Shown piece after piece: positions 46,155 through 55,419 of a stretch of DNA of 64,000 nucleotides. This stretch comes from Mycolicibacterium diernhoferi (GTDB lineage: Bacteria > Actinomycetota > Actinomycetes > Mycobacteriales > Mycobacteriaceae), in the NCBI RefSeq assembly GCF_019456655.1, contig NZ_CP080332.1:310001-374000 (forward strand). Direction: 5' to 3'. Both the position numbers and the translations under genes were made by a program. Below the pieces are notes generated by a model. That model saw only the letters and a list, made by a program, of their open reading frames with translations. It had not been told where the DNA came from and made no database searches. How positions within the stretch are numbered: the stretch's first letter is position 1; the number at the start of each line of letters is the position of its first letter.

Positions 46155-46721
46155 ATGCCTGATGAGCAAACCCGGGGGCTGTCGGTCTACGGCGTCGCCG
46201 CGATGGTGTTCGGCGTGGTCGGGGTGGCCGCCGCGGTGCTGGCGACGATGATCTGGTCGGGGCACCGCAGTGCGGTGGCCGAGCGGGTGCACCAGACCGA
46301 GGTGTTGCAGGCGGCGGCGGACTGGACCGGTCTGCTGATCAATCTGAACTCCGACACCGCGGCGCAGAACCTGCAGCAACTGCGCGACGGCACCATCGGT
46401 CAGCTCAACGTCGAATTCGACAACACGGTCGAACCGTTCACCGATCTGGTGGCCAAACTGGACTCCAAGACCGTCGGTCAGGTCGAATCGGTGTCCATCG
46501 AGACGCTGCAGCACCGGCCCGGTGACCCGCCGGGTGCCGCCGAGCCCGAGCAGCCCGAACTGGCGACCGTCGCCTCGCGCACCGACACCGTGCTGGTGGT
46601 CGCCACCTCGGTGAGCCAGAACGCCGGTGCCGAGCCGACCACGGTGCGCTGGAACCTGCGCCTGGACATCTCGGATGTCGACGGCAAACTCCTGATCTCG
46701 CAGCTGGAGGCGATCCGATGA
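46155..46721 (+). CDS. omamA: Mce-associated membrane protein OmamA (Rv0199-like)
   Basis: The 188-residue protein has one N-terminal transmembrane helix (about 13-35, GVAAMVFGVVGVAAAVLATMIW). Its periplasmic domain follows the Mce-associated protein pattern, with AADWTGLLINLNSDTAAQNLQQLRDGTIGQLNVEFDNTVEPF, a VAS-x-DTVLVVATS strand and a closing WNLRLDISDVDG-LLISQLEAI. OmamA (Rv0199) stabilises Mce1/Mce4 transporters and supports fatty-acid and cholesterol import. Its ATG overlaps the next gene's start region by 4 bases. It is divergent from zmp1 with a gap of 50 bases. Confidence 0.88.
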   Translation: MPDEQTRGLSVYGVAAMVFGVVGVAAAVLATMIWSGHRSAVAERVHQTEVLQAAADWTGLLINLNSDTAAQNLQQLRDGTIGQLNVEFDNTVEPFTDLVAKLDSKTVGQVESVSIETLQHRPGDPPGAAEPEQPELATVASRTDTVLVVATSVSQNAGAEPTTVRWNLRLDISDVDGKLLISQLEAIR

Positions 46722-47407
46722 GGAACCGGTTGCGCGTCCTCGGGGTGGACATCCTGGCGCCGCTGGCGGCGATCGGGGGCCTGCTGCTGATCGGCGCGGT
46801 GCTGGACTGGCCGCGCTGGTGGGTGGCGGTCTGCACGGCGCTGTGCCTGCTGATCGTGCAGGGCGTCATCGTCAACGTGGTGCTGTTCCGCCGCGACGGG
46901 GTGACCGTCGGGACCGACGACGACGGGCCGCTGCTGCGCTTCGGGGTGGTCGCCCTGGCCGTGGTGGCGCTGGTGGGTGCGGTGTTCGTCGGTTACACCC
47001 GGTGGACCATCCCGGACCGGGAGCTGATCGCCGACAGTGCCGAGGTGGTCGGCATCGCCAGCAGCGTCTCCGAGGCGTCCGCGACGTTCTCGCCGAGCAG
47101 CCCCGATGCGGCGATCGACCGCGCCACCGCCCTGATGTCCCCGCGCCGCGCCGAGGCCTACCGCAACGAATTCGCCGCGGTGGCAAAGGATTTGACCAGC
47201 CGCAAGATCTCCGGCCAGGCGCAGACGCTGTCGGCCGGGGTGGAGGCCATCGGTCCGTCGGTGGCCAGCGTCGCCGTGGTGATGCGCGGCACCCAGCACG
47301 CACCGGGTAAGCCGGCCGATGTGGCGGTGCTGGCGTTGCGGGTGACGCTGGAGAAAGAGGGCGGCAAGTGGCTGGTGGCCGACGTGACACCGATCAACGC
47401 GCGCTGA
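46718..47407 (+). CDS. Mce-associated membrane protein, Rv0200-like (OmamA partner)
   Basis: The 229-residue protein has three hydrophobic segments (about 8-28, 33-55 and 73-95) and a periplasmic C-terminal domain. That domain has the SNTF2-like Mce-associated fold (SPDAAIDRATALMSPRRAEAYRNEFAAVAKD and a final GGKWLVADVTPIN). Its ATG overlaps the omamA stop by 4 bases, so the two are co-translated. It probably works with OmamA on Mce lipid transporters. The name OmamB is recalled for Rv0200 but not verified. Confidence 0.82.
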   Translation: MRNRLRVLGVDILAPLAAIGGLLLIGAVLDWPRWWVAVCTALCLLIVQGVIVNVVLFRRDGVTVGTDDDGPLLRFGVVALAVVALVGAVFVGYTRWTIPDRELIADSAEVVGIASSVSEASATFSPSSPDAAIDRATALMSPRRAEAYRNEFAAVAKDLTSRKISGQAQTLSAGVEAIGPSVASVAVVMRGTQHAPGKPADVAVLALRVTLEKEGGKWLVADVTPINAR

Positions 47408-47444
47408 GCATCCGCGGCGGTTGCGTGGAAGACGGCGAGCGCGG

Positions 47445-47963
47445 CTAGCCGGAGTTGGCGGCGCGCTGGGCGCGGATGCGGGCGAACCGGTCCGACAGCC
47501 GCCGCATCCGGATCATCATCGAGGCCGACGGGGTGGCGGCGCCGTCCAGGAAGTCGGTGAACTCCTCGACCGACACCCCGATCCGGGATGCGAATTCGGG
47601 GGTGCCCAGTCCCGAGCGCTCCAGCAGCTGGCGCACATGGCGGGCCACCTCGGCACGCTCATTGGCCTCCAGGTGCTGACGCGCCTTCTCCAGGACCTCG
47701 GTCAGTGCCGCCGAGACGCCGTAGGGCTGCTCGGTGGCGAGCACCTCCTCGACCTGGCGGGCGGTCCGGCCGAACGGATCGCGCTTGATGGCGGCCACGA
47801 TGCGCTGCCACACCTCGAGATCGTCGTTGTCCAACGCGGCGCGGATCGCCGACGTGGGCCAGAACTCGACCGGACGGTCGTCGGTGCCTCCCTCGCCTCC
47901 GGGAATCTTCCCGTCGCTTCGCTCGCCCTGGCTGGCCGACGAGGGCTTGGCCGACAACGTCAC
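47445..47963 (-). CDS. HTH DNA-binding protein (Rv0201c-like), coupled to mmpL11
   Basis: The 172-residue protein has a low-complexity charged N-terminus and a FGRTARQVEEVLATEQPYG helix region. A C-terminal XRE-like HTH follows (GLGTPEFASRIGVSVEEFTDFLDGAATPSASMMIRMRRL). Function is unknown; DNA-binding is inferred from the HTH. GTG 47963 is chosen because GGAGGAG precedes it by five bases and its GTGA overlaps the mmpL11 stop. It is therefore translated with mmpL11 and may control that locus. Confidence 0.82.
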   Translation of the reverse strand: MTLSAKPSSASQGERSDGKIPGGEGGTDDRPVEFWPTSAIRAALDNDDLEVWQRIVAAIKRDPFGRTARQVEEVLATEQPYGVSAALTEVLEKARQHLEANERAEVARHVRQLLERSGLGTPEFASRIGVSVEEFTDFLDGAATPSASMMIRMRRLSDRFARIRAQRAANSG

Positions 47964-50806
47964 CTCGTCTCCTCCAACATCGCTACGGCCACCGACAGAC
48001 ACCGCTGACGGACGGTGGCCCAGTCGGCATCGGTCTGATCCGACTCTTCCGGTTCGTCCGACGGACGCGGATCGGCCAGGCGTCGAACCAGCTGCGTGGC
48101 CACCCAGTGCGCCCGCGGGCCGTGTCCACAGTAGTACCGGTCCATCTTGGTCAGGACCTCAGCGGCGGTTTGAGTTTCCATGGAATCCACCAGCCGGGCG
48201 AACTCGGTGTAGTCCCGCGTGCTGTTGCGGCACATCAGCAGATAGCTCTTCAACCGCAGCGTTTCGGCACCGGTCGGGACGAGCAGCCGGTCCCCGGTCG
48301 GCAACTGGACGGTGGTGGCCTCCATCGGGCCGCGGCGTTGCACCGGCAGCCGTTCCGAATCGGAGGCGGTGGCCAGCGCGTCGAGAGCGACGTCGAGCCG
48401 GCCGCGCCACATGGTGATGGGATGCACCGGCCGGGCCAGGGTCGGGATCCGGCCGCTGAACCGGCGCCCGCCCACCACCTCGGGGTCGGGGGCACATCCA
48501 CTGAACGCCAGCGGGTCGGGCACCACCACGGTCTGCGGGGCAAGGCTTTTCAGCCTGGCGGCGGTCTTGACCACCATCCGCAGGTCCCCGCTCGGTGCGG
48601 CGGCCGCCGTCTCGGGGACCATCACCAGGTCGGTGATGTCGACCTTGGGCAGCGGCTTCTCGAAGTCCACCGACGGCAGGATCCGGTCCAGCCACCGCGG
48701 CAGCCACCAGTTCCACTCGTCGAACATCGCCATCAGCGCGGGCACCAGGACCAGCCGCACGATGGTCGCGTCGACGGCGATGGCCGTGGCACAGGCCACC
48801 CCGATCTGGGCGACCAGTGGCATGCCGGCGAAGGCGAAGCCGATGAACACCGCGATCATGATCAGCGCCGCGCTGGTGATGGTGCGGGCGCTGGTGGACA
48901 CCCCGTAGGTGACGGCGTCACGGGTGTTGTTGGTGATCAGATACCGTTCCCGGATTCTGGTCAGCAGGAAGATCTCGTAGTCCATCGAGAGGCCGAACGT
49001 CATCGCCAGCACCAGCGGGGGCACCGTGCTGTCCAGCGATTCCAGCGGCGCGAAGCCCAGATCCTCCAGCCAGCCCCACTGGAACACCACCACCAGGCTG
49101 CCGTAGGCGGCCGCCACCGACAGCACCGTCATCAGCACGCCCTTGAGGGCGAGGAACACCGACCGGATGGCGATCAGCAGCATCACGAACGCGATGACCG
49201 AGACGAAGAGGAACACCAGCGGCTGGACATCGGAGACCTGATCGTCGAAATCCTTGATCAGCGCGGTCGGGCCGCCGACGTCGATGCGTACATCGCTGTC
49301 CACACCGGGTAGCTCGGCGCGCAGCCAGTCGACGGCCTCGCGAGCCCGGAAATCCTCGGGGTCCACCGAGAGCACCGCCGACATCAGCGCGCTGTCGTTG
49401 TCCTTGGCGAATGCCGGCGGGGTCACCGTCGCGACATTGGGGGCCTGCGACATCCGCATCGAGATGCGGTCCAGCGTGGCGCGCGACGTCGGGCTGTCGG
49501 CGTCGCCGTCGGGGAAGGTCACCAGCACCCGGACCGGCCCGAGCACGCCCGGCCCGAGCGCCTCGGCGGCCGCGTTCACCCCGCCCCGGATCTCATGGGT
49601 GGGATCGAACTGGCGCAGCATGCTGTTGCCGAGCGTCATCGCGAACGCCGGCGCGGCCATGGTGAGCAGGACGGCGGCGGCCAGCGACGCCGACAGCCAC
49701 GGCCGCCGCATGACGCCGCCGATCCAGCGGGTCCAGAACCGGGACTGGGTGGTGTCGGGGCGGCGCGACCAGTGCAGCAACCGGGAGCGCTTGGCCGCCG
49801 AACGGCCGAAGGTGGCCAGCACCGCCGGGGTCAGCGTCGTCGAGGTGAGCACCGCGATGGCCACCGCCAGGATGGCGCCGGTGGCCATGGACTGCAGGAT
49901 CGGGGTGTTGATGAGGTAGATGCCGGTCACCGAGGCGATCACGGTCATGCCGGACAGCACCACGGCCAGCCCGGAGGTCGCCATCGCCGCGTCGATGGCC
50001 TGGGCGGAGTCCCGCCCGGCCCGGAGTTCCTCGCGGTAGCGCATCAGGATGAACAGCGAGTAGTCCACGGCCAGCGCGATCCCGAACATCGACACCGTGG
50101 AGGTGGCGAACACGCTCATGGTGGTGACCGAGGACAACAGGAAGACCACGCCCATCGTCACCACCACGGTGCACAACCCGAGCAGCAGCGGCATCGCCGC
50201 CGCGGCCAGCGAACCGAACACCGCGAGCAGGATGATCAGCACAACCGGCAGGTTCCACTTCTCGGCCTGCGCGATGTCGTGTTTGGTGGCGTATTGCGCG
50301 GCGGCCCCGAGCGCGCCCTGCCCGATGACGTGCAGGCGGACCTTGCCGTCCTCGGTGGCGCCGGCGGTGTCCCCGTCGATACCCACCTTCTCGCGCAACT
50401 GGTTGGCGATGTCCACGGCGCCGCTGTTGTTGAAGTCCATCTGCAGCTGGACCACATAGGGGCGGTCCGGGGCGGGCGGGGGCTGCTGCGGATTGGGGAT
50501 CTCTTTGACGCTGGGCACCTCGGAGGCGATGAGTTTCAGCTGCGCGACGGCGGCGTTCATATCCTCGAACGACGCGTCCGCGCGGGGCACCGCCACCAAC
50601 GCCAGCGGCGAGGCTCCCTGGTCGGGGAACTGCTCCTCGAGCTGCTGCTGCACCCGCAGCGACTGCGACCCCTCGACCTCGAACCCACCGCCGGTGAGCT
50701 GGTCGGACTGGTGCATCGCCAGATAAACGGAGGGCACCAGAAGCAGAACCCAGGCCACAAACACCGCCCAGCGATATCTGCGCAGGTTGCTGCTCAAGCG
50801 CATCAT
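47960..50806 (-). CDS. mmpL11: MmpL11 lipid transporter
   Basis: The 948-residue RND transporter has TM1 near residues 12-32, a periplasmic domain, and TM2-6 about 185-330 with IALAVDYSLFILMRYREE. The second half has TM7-12 from about 525 with FGLSMDYEIFLLTRIRE. A long cytoplasmic C-terminal tail follows (about 700-948). MmpL11 exports wax esters and long-chain triacylglycerols to the mycobacterial surface. Synteny (Rv0200-mmpL11-Rv0203) matches M. tuberculosis. Start is one of two adjacent ATGs (50806 or 50803). No strong ribosome site is seen. Rv0201c is coupled downstream. Confidence 0.93.
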   Translation of the reverse strand: MMRLSSNLRRYRWAVFVAWVLLLVPSVYLAMHQSDQLTGGGFEVEGSQSLRVQQQLEEQFPDQGASPLALVAVPRADASFEDMNAAVAQLKLIASEVPSVKEIPNPQQPPPAPDRPYVVQLQMDFNNSGAVDIANQLREKVGIDGDTAGATEDGKVRLHVIGQGALGAAAQYATKHDIAQAEKWNLPVVLIILLAVFGSLAAAAMPLLLGLCTVVVTMGVVFLLSSVTTMSVFATSTVSMFGIALAVDYSLFILMRYREELRAGRDSAQAIDAAMATSGLAVVLSGMTVIASVTGIYLINTPILQSMATGAILAVAIAVLTSTTLTPAVLATFGRSAAKRSRLLHWSRRPDTTQSRFWTRWIGGVMRRPWLSASLAAAVLLTMAAPAFAMTLGNSMLRQFDPTHEIRGGVNAAAEALGPGVLGPVRVLVTFPDGDADSPTSRATLDRISMRMSQAPNVATVTPPAFAKDNDSALMSAVLSVDPEDFRAREAVDWLRAELPGVDSDVRIDVGGPTALIKDFDDQVSDVQPLVFLFVSVIAFVMLLIAIRSVFLALKGVLMTVLSVAAAYGSLVVVFQWGWLEDLGFAPLESLDSTVPPLVLAMTFGLSMDYEIFLLTRIRERYLITNNTRDAVTYGVSTSARTITSAALIMIAVFIGFAFAGMPLVAQIGVACATAIAVDATIVRLVLVPALMAMFDEWNWWLPRWLDRILPSVDFEKPLPKVDITDLVMVPETAAAAPSGDLRMVVKTAARLKSLAPQTVVVPDPLAFSGCAPDPEVVGGRRFSGRIPTLARPVHPITMWRGRLDVALDALATASDSERLPVQRRGPMEATTVQLPTGDRLLVPTGAETLRLKSYLLMCRNSTRDYTEFARLVDSMETQTAAEVLTKMDRYYCGHGPRAHWVATQLVRRLADPRPSDEPEESDQTDADWATVRQRCLSVAVAMLEETR

Positions 50807-51102
50807 GAACTGCTGGATGGCGCCCCTCGCATTTCTCCCCGCTGGCCGGTAAGCGAGAGCGTACCGCAGCAGCCTGTGAGCTGTCGGGCGCCGATTTCAG
50901 TTGTGACCAGCCCGAAATGTTGGCCGTGGCCGCGGCGGCCCCGGCCCGCACCCCGGACCACCTGCAAGTTTGCTACGAAGGTGGCTACCCGGTGGGTCAG
51001 ATGGCATGATGGCGCTGGTTCAGTACTGGGTCGGGGATTCGAGCACTGACGATCGCGACTGTTCGCGAGCCGGTTGAACGTGCATTGCCCGAAGGAGCAC
51101 CC

Positions 51103-51642
51103 ATGACCGTCATCACTGCCAGCGCGCGTCGCGGACTTCTCGCCGCATTCGCTGGAGCTGCCGTCGGCGGGGCCGCACTTCTCGGCGCCGCCGGTGTACA
51201 CGCGCCCGCCGCCGACGCGGCGCCGGACCCGTGCGCCGCCAGCCAGATCGCCAAGACGGTCGGATCGGTGTCCACCTCGATCGGCGCCTACCTCGACGCG
51301 CACCCGGAGACCAACCAGGCGCTGACCGATATCGCCGGCCAGCCGGCCGGGCCGCAGTCGCTGGTCGCGACGAAGACCTACCTGGACACCAATCCCGAGG
51401 CGGCCGACGATCTGCAGCGCCTGCAGGCGCCGCTGGTCCGGTTGTCCACCCAGTGCAAGCTGCCGGTGAGCCTGCCCCAGCTGCTCGGCGTCATGCAGGG
51501 CGCCCAGACGCCGGGCGGGCTGGACGCCCTGGTGACCGCCGGGGCCGAGGGTGCCGCCGAGGCGGTGTCCTCGGCCGGGACGCCGAATCCGGCCGGCGCC
51601 GGTGGCACCGGGCCGCTGCCCGGTCCCGCCGCCACCCGATAG
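51103..51642 (+). CDS. Exported haem-binding protein (Rv0203-like hemophore)
   Basis: The 179-residue protein has a signal peptide (about 1-40, cleavage near AADA). The helical haemophore domain has Cys pairs (44 and near 118) and an SIGAYLDAHPETNQALTD segment with Tyr63 and His67, spaced like the haem ligands Y59/H63 of Rv0203. The second His ligand region reads TYLDTNPEAAD here, so no His is seen. A low-complexity Gly/Ala/Pro tail ends the protein. Rv0203 carries haem to MmpL3 and MmpL11. The gene is divergent from mmpL11 across a 296-base gap. GAAGGAG lies upstream of the ATG. Confidence 0.85.
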   Translation: MTVITASARRGLLAAFAGAAVGGAALLGAAGVHAPAADAAPDPCAASQIAKTVGSVSTSIGAYLDAHPETNQALTDIAGQPAGPQSLVATKTYLDTNPEAADDLQRLQAPLVRLSTQCKLPVSLPQLLGVMQGAQTPGGLDALVTAGAEGAAEAVSSAGTPNPAGAGGTGPLPGPAATR

Positions 51643-51693
51643 GGGTGCGAACCGCCGCTGAAGTCATAACTCAGCGCGCGGCGCGGAAACAGC

Positions 51694-51699
51694 CATAAT
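51694..51699 (+). promoter_or_regulatory. -10 element for leaderless response-regulator transcript
   Basis: CATAAT, one base from TATAAT, lies 6 bases before GTG 51706. No ribosome site is present, so the message is probably leaderless. Confidence 0.5.
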
Positions 51700-51705
51700 C
51701 CAGGG

Positions 51706-52428
51706 GTGCGCACCACAATCGAGCATTCCTCGCCGGAGAGCACCGGCCGGACGGTCCTGATGGTCGACGACGACCCGGACGTGCGGACCTCGGTGGCGCG
51801 CGGGCTGCGGCATTCCGGTTTCGACGTCCGGGTCGCCTCCAACGGCAAAGAGGCGCTGCGGCTGCTCTCGAACGAGGCACACGATGCGCTGGTGCTCGAC
51901 GTGCAGATGCCCGAACTGGACGGCGTCGCCGTGGTGACCGCGCTGCGGGCGCTGGGCAACGAGATCCCGATCTGTGTGCTCTCGGCCCGCGACACCGTCA
52001 ACGACCGGATCGCCGGGCTGGAGGCCGGCGCCGACGACTACCTGACCAAACCGTTCGACCTCGGTGAACTCGTGGCCCGGTTACATGCCCTGCTACGCCG
52101 GTCCAGCCACTCCGAGCAGACCTCCGACGTCATGATCGTGGGCCCGCTGACCATCGACACCGCGCGCCGGCTGGTCTACGTCGATGGGGAGCGCGCCGAG
52201 CTGACCAAGCGCGAATTCGATCTGCTGGCGGTGCTTGCCGAGAACGCCGGTGTGGTGCTGACCCGGCAGCGCCTGCTCGAGCTCGTCTGGGGCTACGACT
52301 TCGACGTGGACACCAACGTCGCCGACGTCTTCATCTCCTACCTGCGGCGCAAACTGGAGCGCCAAGACCGGCCGCGCGTCATCCACACCGTCCGCGGTAT
52401 CGGGTACGTGTTGCGGGAGGAGGCGTAG
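51706..52428 (+). CDS. OmpR/PhoB-type response regulator, PrrA-like
   Basis: The 240-residue regulator has a receiver (D21, D22; phospho-Asp65 in [13 protein letters not shown]; Lys115 in YLTKPF). A winged-helix DNA-binding domain follows ([52 protein letters not shown] and a VRGIGYVL end). It closely resembles PrrA (Rv0903c), but the gene sits between Rv0203 and Rv0204c, not in the prrAB locus. It is therefore read as a second PrrAB-like pair, as I recall for M. smegmatis MSMEG_0244/0246. The kinase gene follows 16 bases later. Targets are unknown. Confidence 0.92.
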   Translation: MRTTIEHSSPESTGRTVLMVDDDPDVRTSVARGLRHSGFDVRVASNGKEALRLLSNEAHDALVLDVQMPELDGVAVVTALRALGNEIPICVLSARDTVNDRIAGLEAGADDYLTKPFDLGELVARLHALLRRSSHSEQTSDVMIVGPLTIDTARRLVYVDGERAELTKREFDLLAVLAENAGVVLTRQRLLELVWGYDFDVDTNVADVFISYLRRKLERQDRPRVIHTVRGIGYVLREEA

Positions 52429-52444
52429 TGCGGAGGGTGAGCCG

Positions 52445-53875
52445 GTGCGGCTGTCCCAACTGATCGGCCGGTCGGCCTCGCTGCGCACCCGGGTCGCCGT
52501 CGCCTCGGCGATCGCGGCGGCCGCGGTGGTGGCCGCCTTCACCGTGCTGACCACGGTCGTGCTGGTCAACAACGATGCCGCCCAACTGGACCGGCGCCTG
52601 GACGCGATCGTCGAGGCCAGCATGTTTCCCGAGCAGCTGTCCGATCCGCGCCGCGGCGTGCTGACCACCGGGCGGTCCCGGTCCACCGGCCAGGTGATGT
52701 TCCAGCGCGGTTTCCAGCTGCCCGCGCTGCCGCCTGGCACCGAGACCGTCGAGGTCAACGGCGTGGAGTACCGGGTGCGCACCATCCCGATGGATCAGCA
52801 GGGCGGCGGGGTGCTGCTGTCTATCGGTATCCGGGCGGACAGCATCCTGCTGAGCCAGGCCAGGATTCCGATCTATCTGGCGGTCGGTGTGCTGACGGTG
52901 CTGGTGGCCGGCGGGTTGGGCTGGCTGCTGGCCGGCCCGGCGGTGCGCCCGCTGCGCCGGCTCACCGAGCAGACCAAACTGCTGGGCAAGGGCGCCAAAC
53001 CGGGTGCGCAGGTGCCCGCGGTGACCGGTGCCCGGGAAGCCGAGGAACTGTCGGATGCGATGGCCGGGATGCTCAGCCGGCTGGTGACCGCGCAGCAGGC
53101 GACCACCCGGTCCCTGCAGGCCGCCCAGGATTTCGCCGCCAACGCCGCGCACGAACTGCGGACCCCGCTGACCGCCATGCGCGCCGATCTGGACACCTTG
53201 CGCATTCACGACCTGCCGACCGAGGAACGCGACGAGGTGGTGGCCGACCTGCTGCGCGCCCAGCGCCGGGTGGAGGCCATCATCACCGCGCTGGGCCAGC
53301 TCGCCTCCGGTCAGCTGGCCCAGGCCGAGGACCGCGAACTGATCGACATCACCGATCTCCTGGACCGGGTGGCCCGGGAGAACGCGCGCACCGACCCGCC
53401 GCTGGACATCACCGTGGAGGCCGACGACGACCTCGGCATGGTGTGGGGTTGGCCCGGCGGGCTGCGGCTGGCGGTGGACAACCTGGTGCGCAACGCCGTC
53501 GCGCACGGTGCGGCCGGGCGGATCGTGTTGTCGGGCACCCGAAGCGCGGACGGGCGTCTGCTCATCGTGGTCGACGACGACGGGCGCGGGCTGCCCGCCG
53601 AGGAGCGCACCGTGGTGCTCGGCCGGTTCGCCCGGGGCAGCACGGCCGCACCGGGTGGTTCCGGGCTGGGTCTGGCGCTGGTCACCCAGCAGGCGGCCCT
53701 GCACGGTGGCCGCCTGCAACTGTCGGACAGTCCGCTGGGCGGCCTGCGGGCCACCCTCACCATCTCCGACCGCGCCCCGGATCAGGCCGATCCGGGCCAG
53801 GAACCGGATGAGGTCAGCGTCGCGCCAGAACCATCGCGATGGCGCGCCAGCCGAGCAGCAAGACGGCGGTCGTGA
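52445..53875 (+). CDS. Sensor histidine kinase, PrrB-like
   Basis: The 476-residue kinase has TM1 (about 20-41), a periplasmic sensor of about 100 residues and TM2 (about 143-163). A HAMP region, the phospho-acceptor His236 in NAAHELRTPL, and the ATPase N box (LAVDNLVRNAVAHG), G1 (DDDGRGLP) and G2 (GGSGLGLAL) follow. It pairs with the PrrA-like regulator. GTG 52445 has GGAGGG upstream. The C-terminus (about 445-476) is Pro/Arg-rich and extends over the end of the convergent DUF3054 gene by 62 bases, which looks like loss of an earlier stop. Confidence 0.92.
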   Translation: MRLSQLIGRSASLRTRVAVASAIAAAAVVAAFTVLTTVVLVNNDAAQLDRRLDAIVEASMFPEQLSDPRRGVLTTGRSRSTGQVMFQRGFQLPALPPGTETVEVNGVEYRVRTIPMDQQGGGVLLSIGIRADSILLSQARIPIYLAVGVLTVLVAGGLGWLLAGPAVRPLRRLTEQTKLLGKGAKPGAQVPAVTGAREAEELSDAMAGMLSRLVTAQQATTRSLQAAQDFAANAAHELRTPLTAMRADLDTLRIHDLPTEERDEVVADLLRAQRRVEAIITALGQLASGQLAQAEDRELIDITDLLDRVARENARTDPPLDITVEADDDLGMVWGWPGGLRLAVDNLVRNAVAHGAAGRIVLSGTRSADGRLLIVVDDDGRGLPAEERTVVLGRFARGSTAAPGGSGLGLALVTQQAALHGGRLQLSDSPLGGLRATLTISDRAPDQADPGQEPDEVSVAPEPSRWRASRAARRRS

Positions 53876-54185
53876 TCGAGGCCACCACGATGAAACTGGG
53901 CGCGGTGCCCGCAGAAGTGGCCTTGCGCAACAACATTCCGACGGCCACGGTGACCACCCAGACGATCAGTCCGGTCGGGTAGAGGCTGGTGGGCCGCTGC
54001 CAGGCGCGGGCCGCCAGCCAGCCGGCCAGGGTCCCGGTGAGGAACGGCCAGGCCGTCTCGGCGATACCGGCCACGGTGAGGCCCTCGGCGTGACTGCGCC
54101 GGCCGATGGTGCAGAACACGATGACGCAGACCAGGTCGGCGGCCAGGGCTGCCGCCGTCCGGCGAGTCGGATTACTCTGCGGCAT
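53814..54185 (-). CDS. DUF3054 membrane protein
   Basis: The 123-residue protein has four transmembrane segments (about 11-29, 45-60, 70-87 and 97-117) and the DUF3054 pattern: DLVCVIVFCTIGRRSHAEG, AWPFLTGTLAGWLAARAWQRP, GLIVWVVTVAVGMLLRKATS. Function is unknown. Its ATG lies inside the last 14 bases of the M23 lipoprotein gene, so it is the third gene of an operon: YbhN-type protein, M23 peptidase, DUF3054. The 3' end overlaps the kinase gene on the other strand. Confidence 0.88.
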   Translation of the reverse strand: MPQSNPTRRTAAALAADLVCVIVFCTIGRRSHAEGLTVAGIAETAWPFLTGTLAGWLAARAWQRPTSLYPTGLIVWVVTVAVGMLLRKATSAGTAPSFIVVASITTAVLLLGWRAIAMVLARR

Positions 54186-55419
54186 AACTCATCACATCCA
54201 TCACCAGTGGGCTCAGGTCGGTCTCGGTACGCGGGGTGGTCCCGGGTGCCACGTGTACCGTACCGCCGGTCAGCAGCGTGACCAGATCCGCCGGCGAGGA
54301 CAGTCGGCCGTCCACCGTGAACGAGTCGAACAGGAACGGCAGACCGTCGGCGGCCAGCGGGTCGGGTGTGCTCATCACGTGGAAGTGCAGGTGCGGAGCA
54401 TCGGTGTTCCCGGTGTTGCCGAGGTGGCCGATCACCTGGCCGGTGCTCAGCTGATCACCCGGCTTCACCTGTGCCGAGCCGGTCTTGAGATGCGCGTAGA
54501 ACGCGTAGTTGCCGTCACCGATGTCCTGCACGACATGGTTGCCGCCGTACTCCGGCAGGGTCAGTCCGGTGGCGTCTGTGGTCGGGGTCTGCTCGGGCAG
54601 GCCGTCGAGCACCGAGACCACCGGCCCGTCCGCCACCGCCAGGACGTCCGCGCCGTAGAACGGGTAACTGGCCAGCTGGGTGGCGTCGCCCTTGTACAGC
54701 GCGCCGTCGGCATCGATCTGCAGGTAGTCGATGGCGAAGCGTTCCGCGGCCCACAACTCGCCGCTGATCGGGTTGAGTGCCATCCGGTGCGAGGTCATCT
54801 CGTTGCAGCAACTGTTGGCCGCCAACCAGTTCGGTCCGCGCAGCGGGGGAGAGATGACCACCGGCTTGCGGGTGGACACGGCGACCGGGGCGACCTCCTC
54901 GGCCATCTCGGCAGGCAGCAGCGGAGGCATCGGCCGGCTCAGCTTGACCGCGACGGTGTGCGAAAGACGCTGGGGCACATCCGGTTGGTCCAGAGCGAGA
55001 TCGATCCAGACGACTCCGCTCTGGGCCGGGCCGAACGAGGCGGACGGTTCGCCCATGGCGCCGAGCAGTCGGGTGCGGTTGCGCAGGTCCTCGCCGCTCA
55101 ACGTCAGCAACTCCCGGTCGCCGGCGTTGACGGTGACCGACTCCAGATCGATGACCTGGCCCATGGCGTTGGTCAGGTACAGCTCATAGGCCAGGTGGGT
55201 TCGGCCGTCGGTGGCCGGCACCGGCACCGGCCGGCTGAGCGCTCTTGCGAGAATCGGTGTGGGCTCGATCGGCAGGGCGTCGGTGGTCGCGCTGGGAACC
55301 GCTGTCGCTGACGGGCTGGAATCGGTTGGCGGCGAAGATGGTTCGGTGTTGTTCGAACATCCCGTCAGCAGAGCCCATGCGCCGAGCAGGGCGGTGGCGC
55401 GGCGCATCGTGAGTTTCAC
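54172..55419 (-). CDS. M23-family peptidoglycan peptidase lipoprotein
   Basis: The 415-residue lipoprotein has a lipobox LLTGC (Cys21) and a Ser/Thr/Pro-rich linker. A beta-rich domain (about 60-190) is followed by a C-terminal M23 domain carrying TSHRMALNP...RFAIDY (His and Asp zinc ligands) and a HLHFHVM motif (third ligand). It would cleave peptide bridges in the wall or act as a wall-binding regulator of amidases. GTG 55419 overlaps the YbhN-type stop (GTGA), so the pair is coupled. It is not in the tuberculosis version of this locus. Confidence 0.88.
   Translation of the reverse strand: MKLTMRRATALLGAWALLTGCSNNTEPSSPPTDSSPSATAVPSATTDALPIEPTPILARALSRPVPVPATDGRTHLAYELYLTNAMGQVIDLESVTVNAGDRELLTLSGEDLRNRTRLLGAMGEPSASFGPAQSGVVWIDLALDQPDVPQRLSHTVAVKLSRPMPPLLPAEMAEEVAPVAVSTRKPVVISPPLRGPNWLAANSCCNEMTSHRMALNPISGELWAAERFAIDYLQIDADGALYKGDATQLASYPFYGADVLAVADGPVVSVLDGLPEQTPTTDATGLTLPEYGGNHVVQDIGDGNYAFYAHLKTGSAQVKPGDQLSTGQVIGHLGNTGNTDAPHLHFHVMSTPDPLAADGLPFLFDSFTVDGRLSSPADLVTLLTGGTVHVAPGTTPRTETDLSPLVMDVMSYAAE

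Noticed and set aside
51706..53875. Calling the two-component pair prrA and prrB themselves
   Set aside because: Position between Rv0203 and Rv0204c homologues differs from the prrAB locus; it is treated as a paralogous pair.
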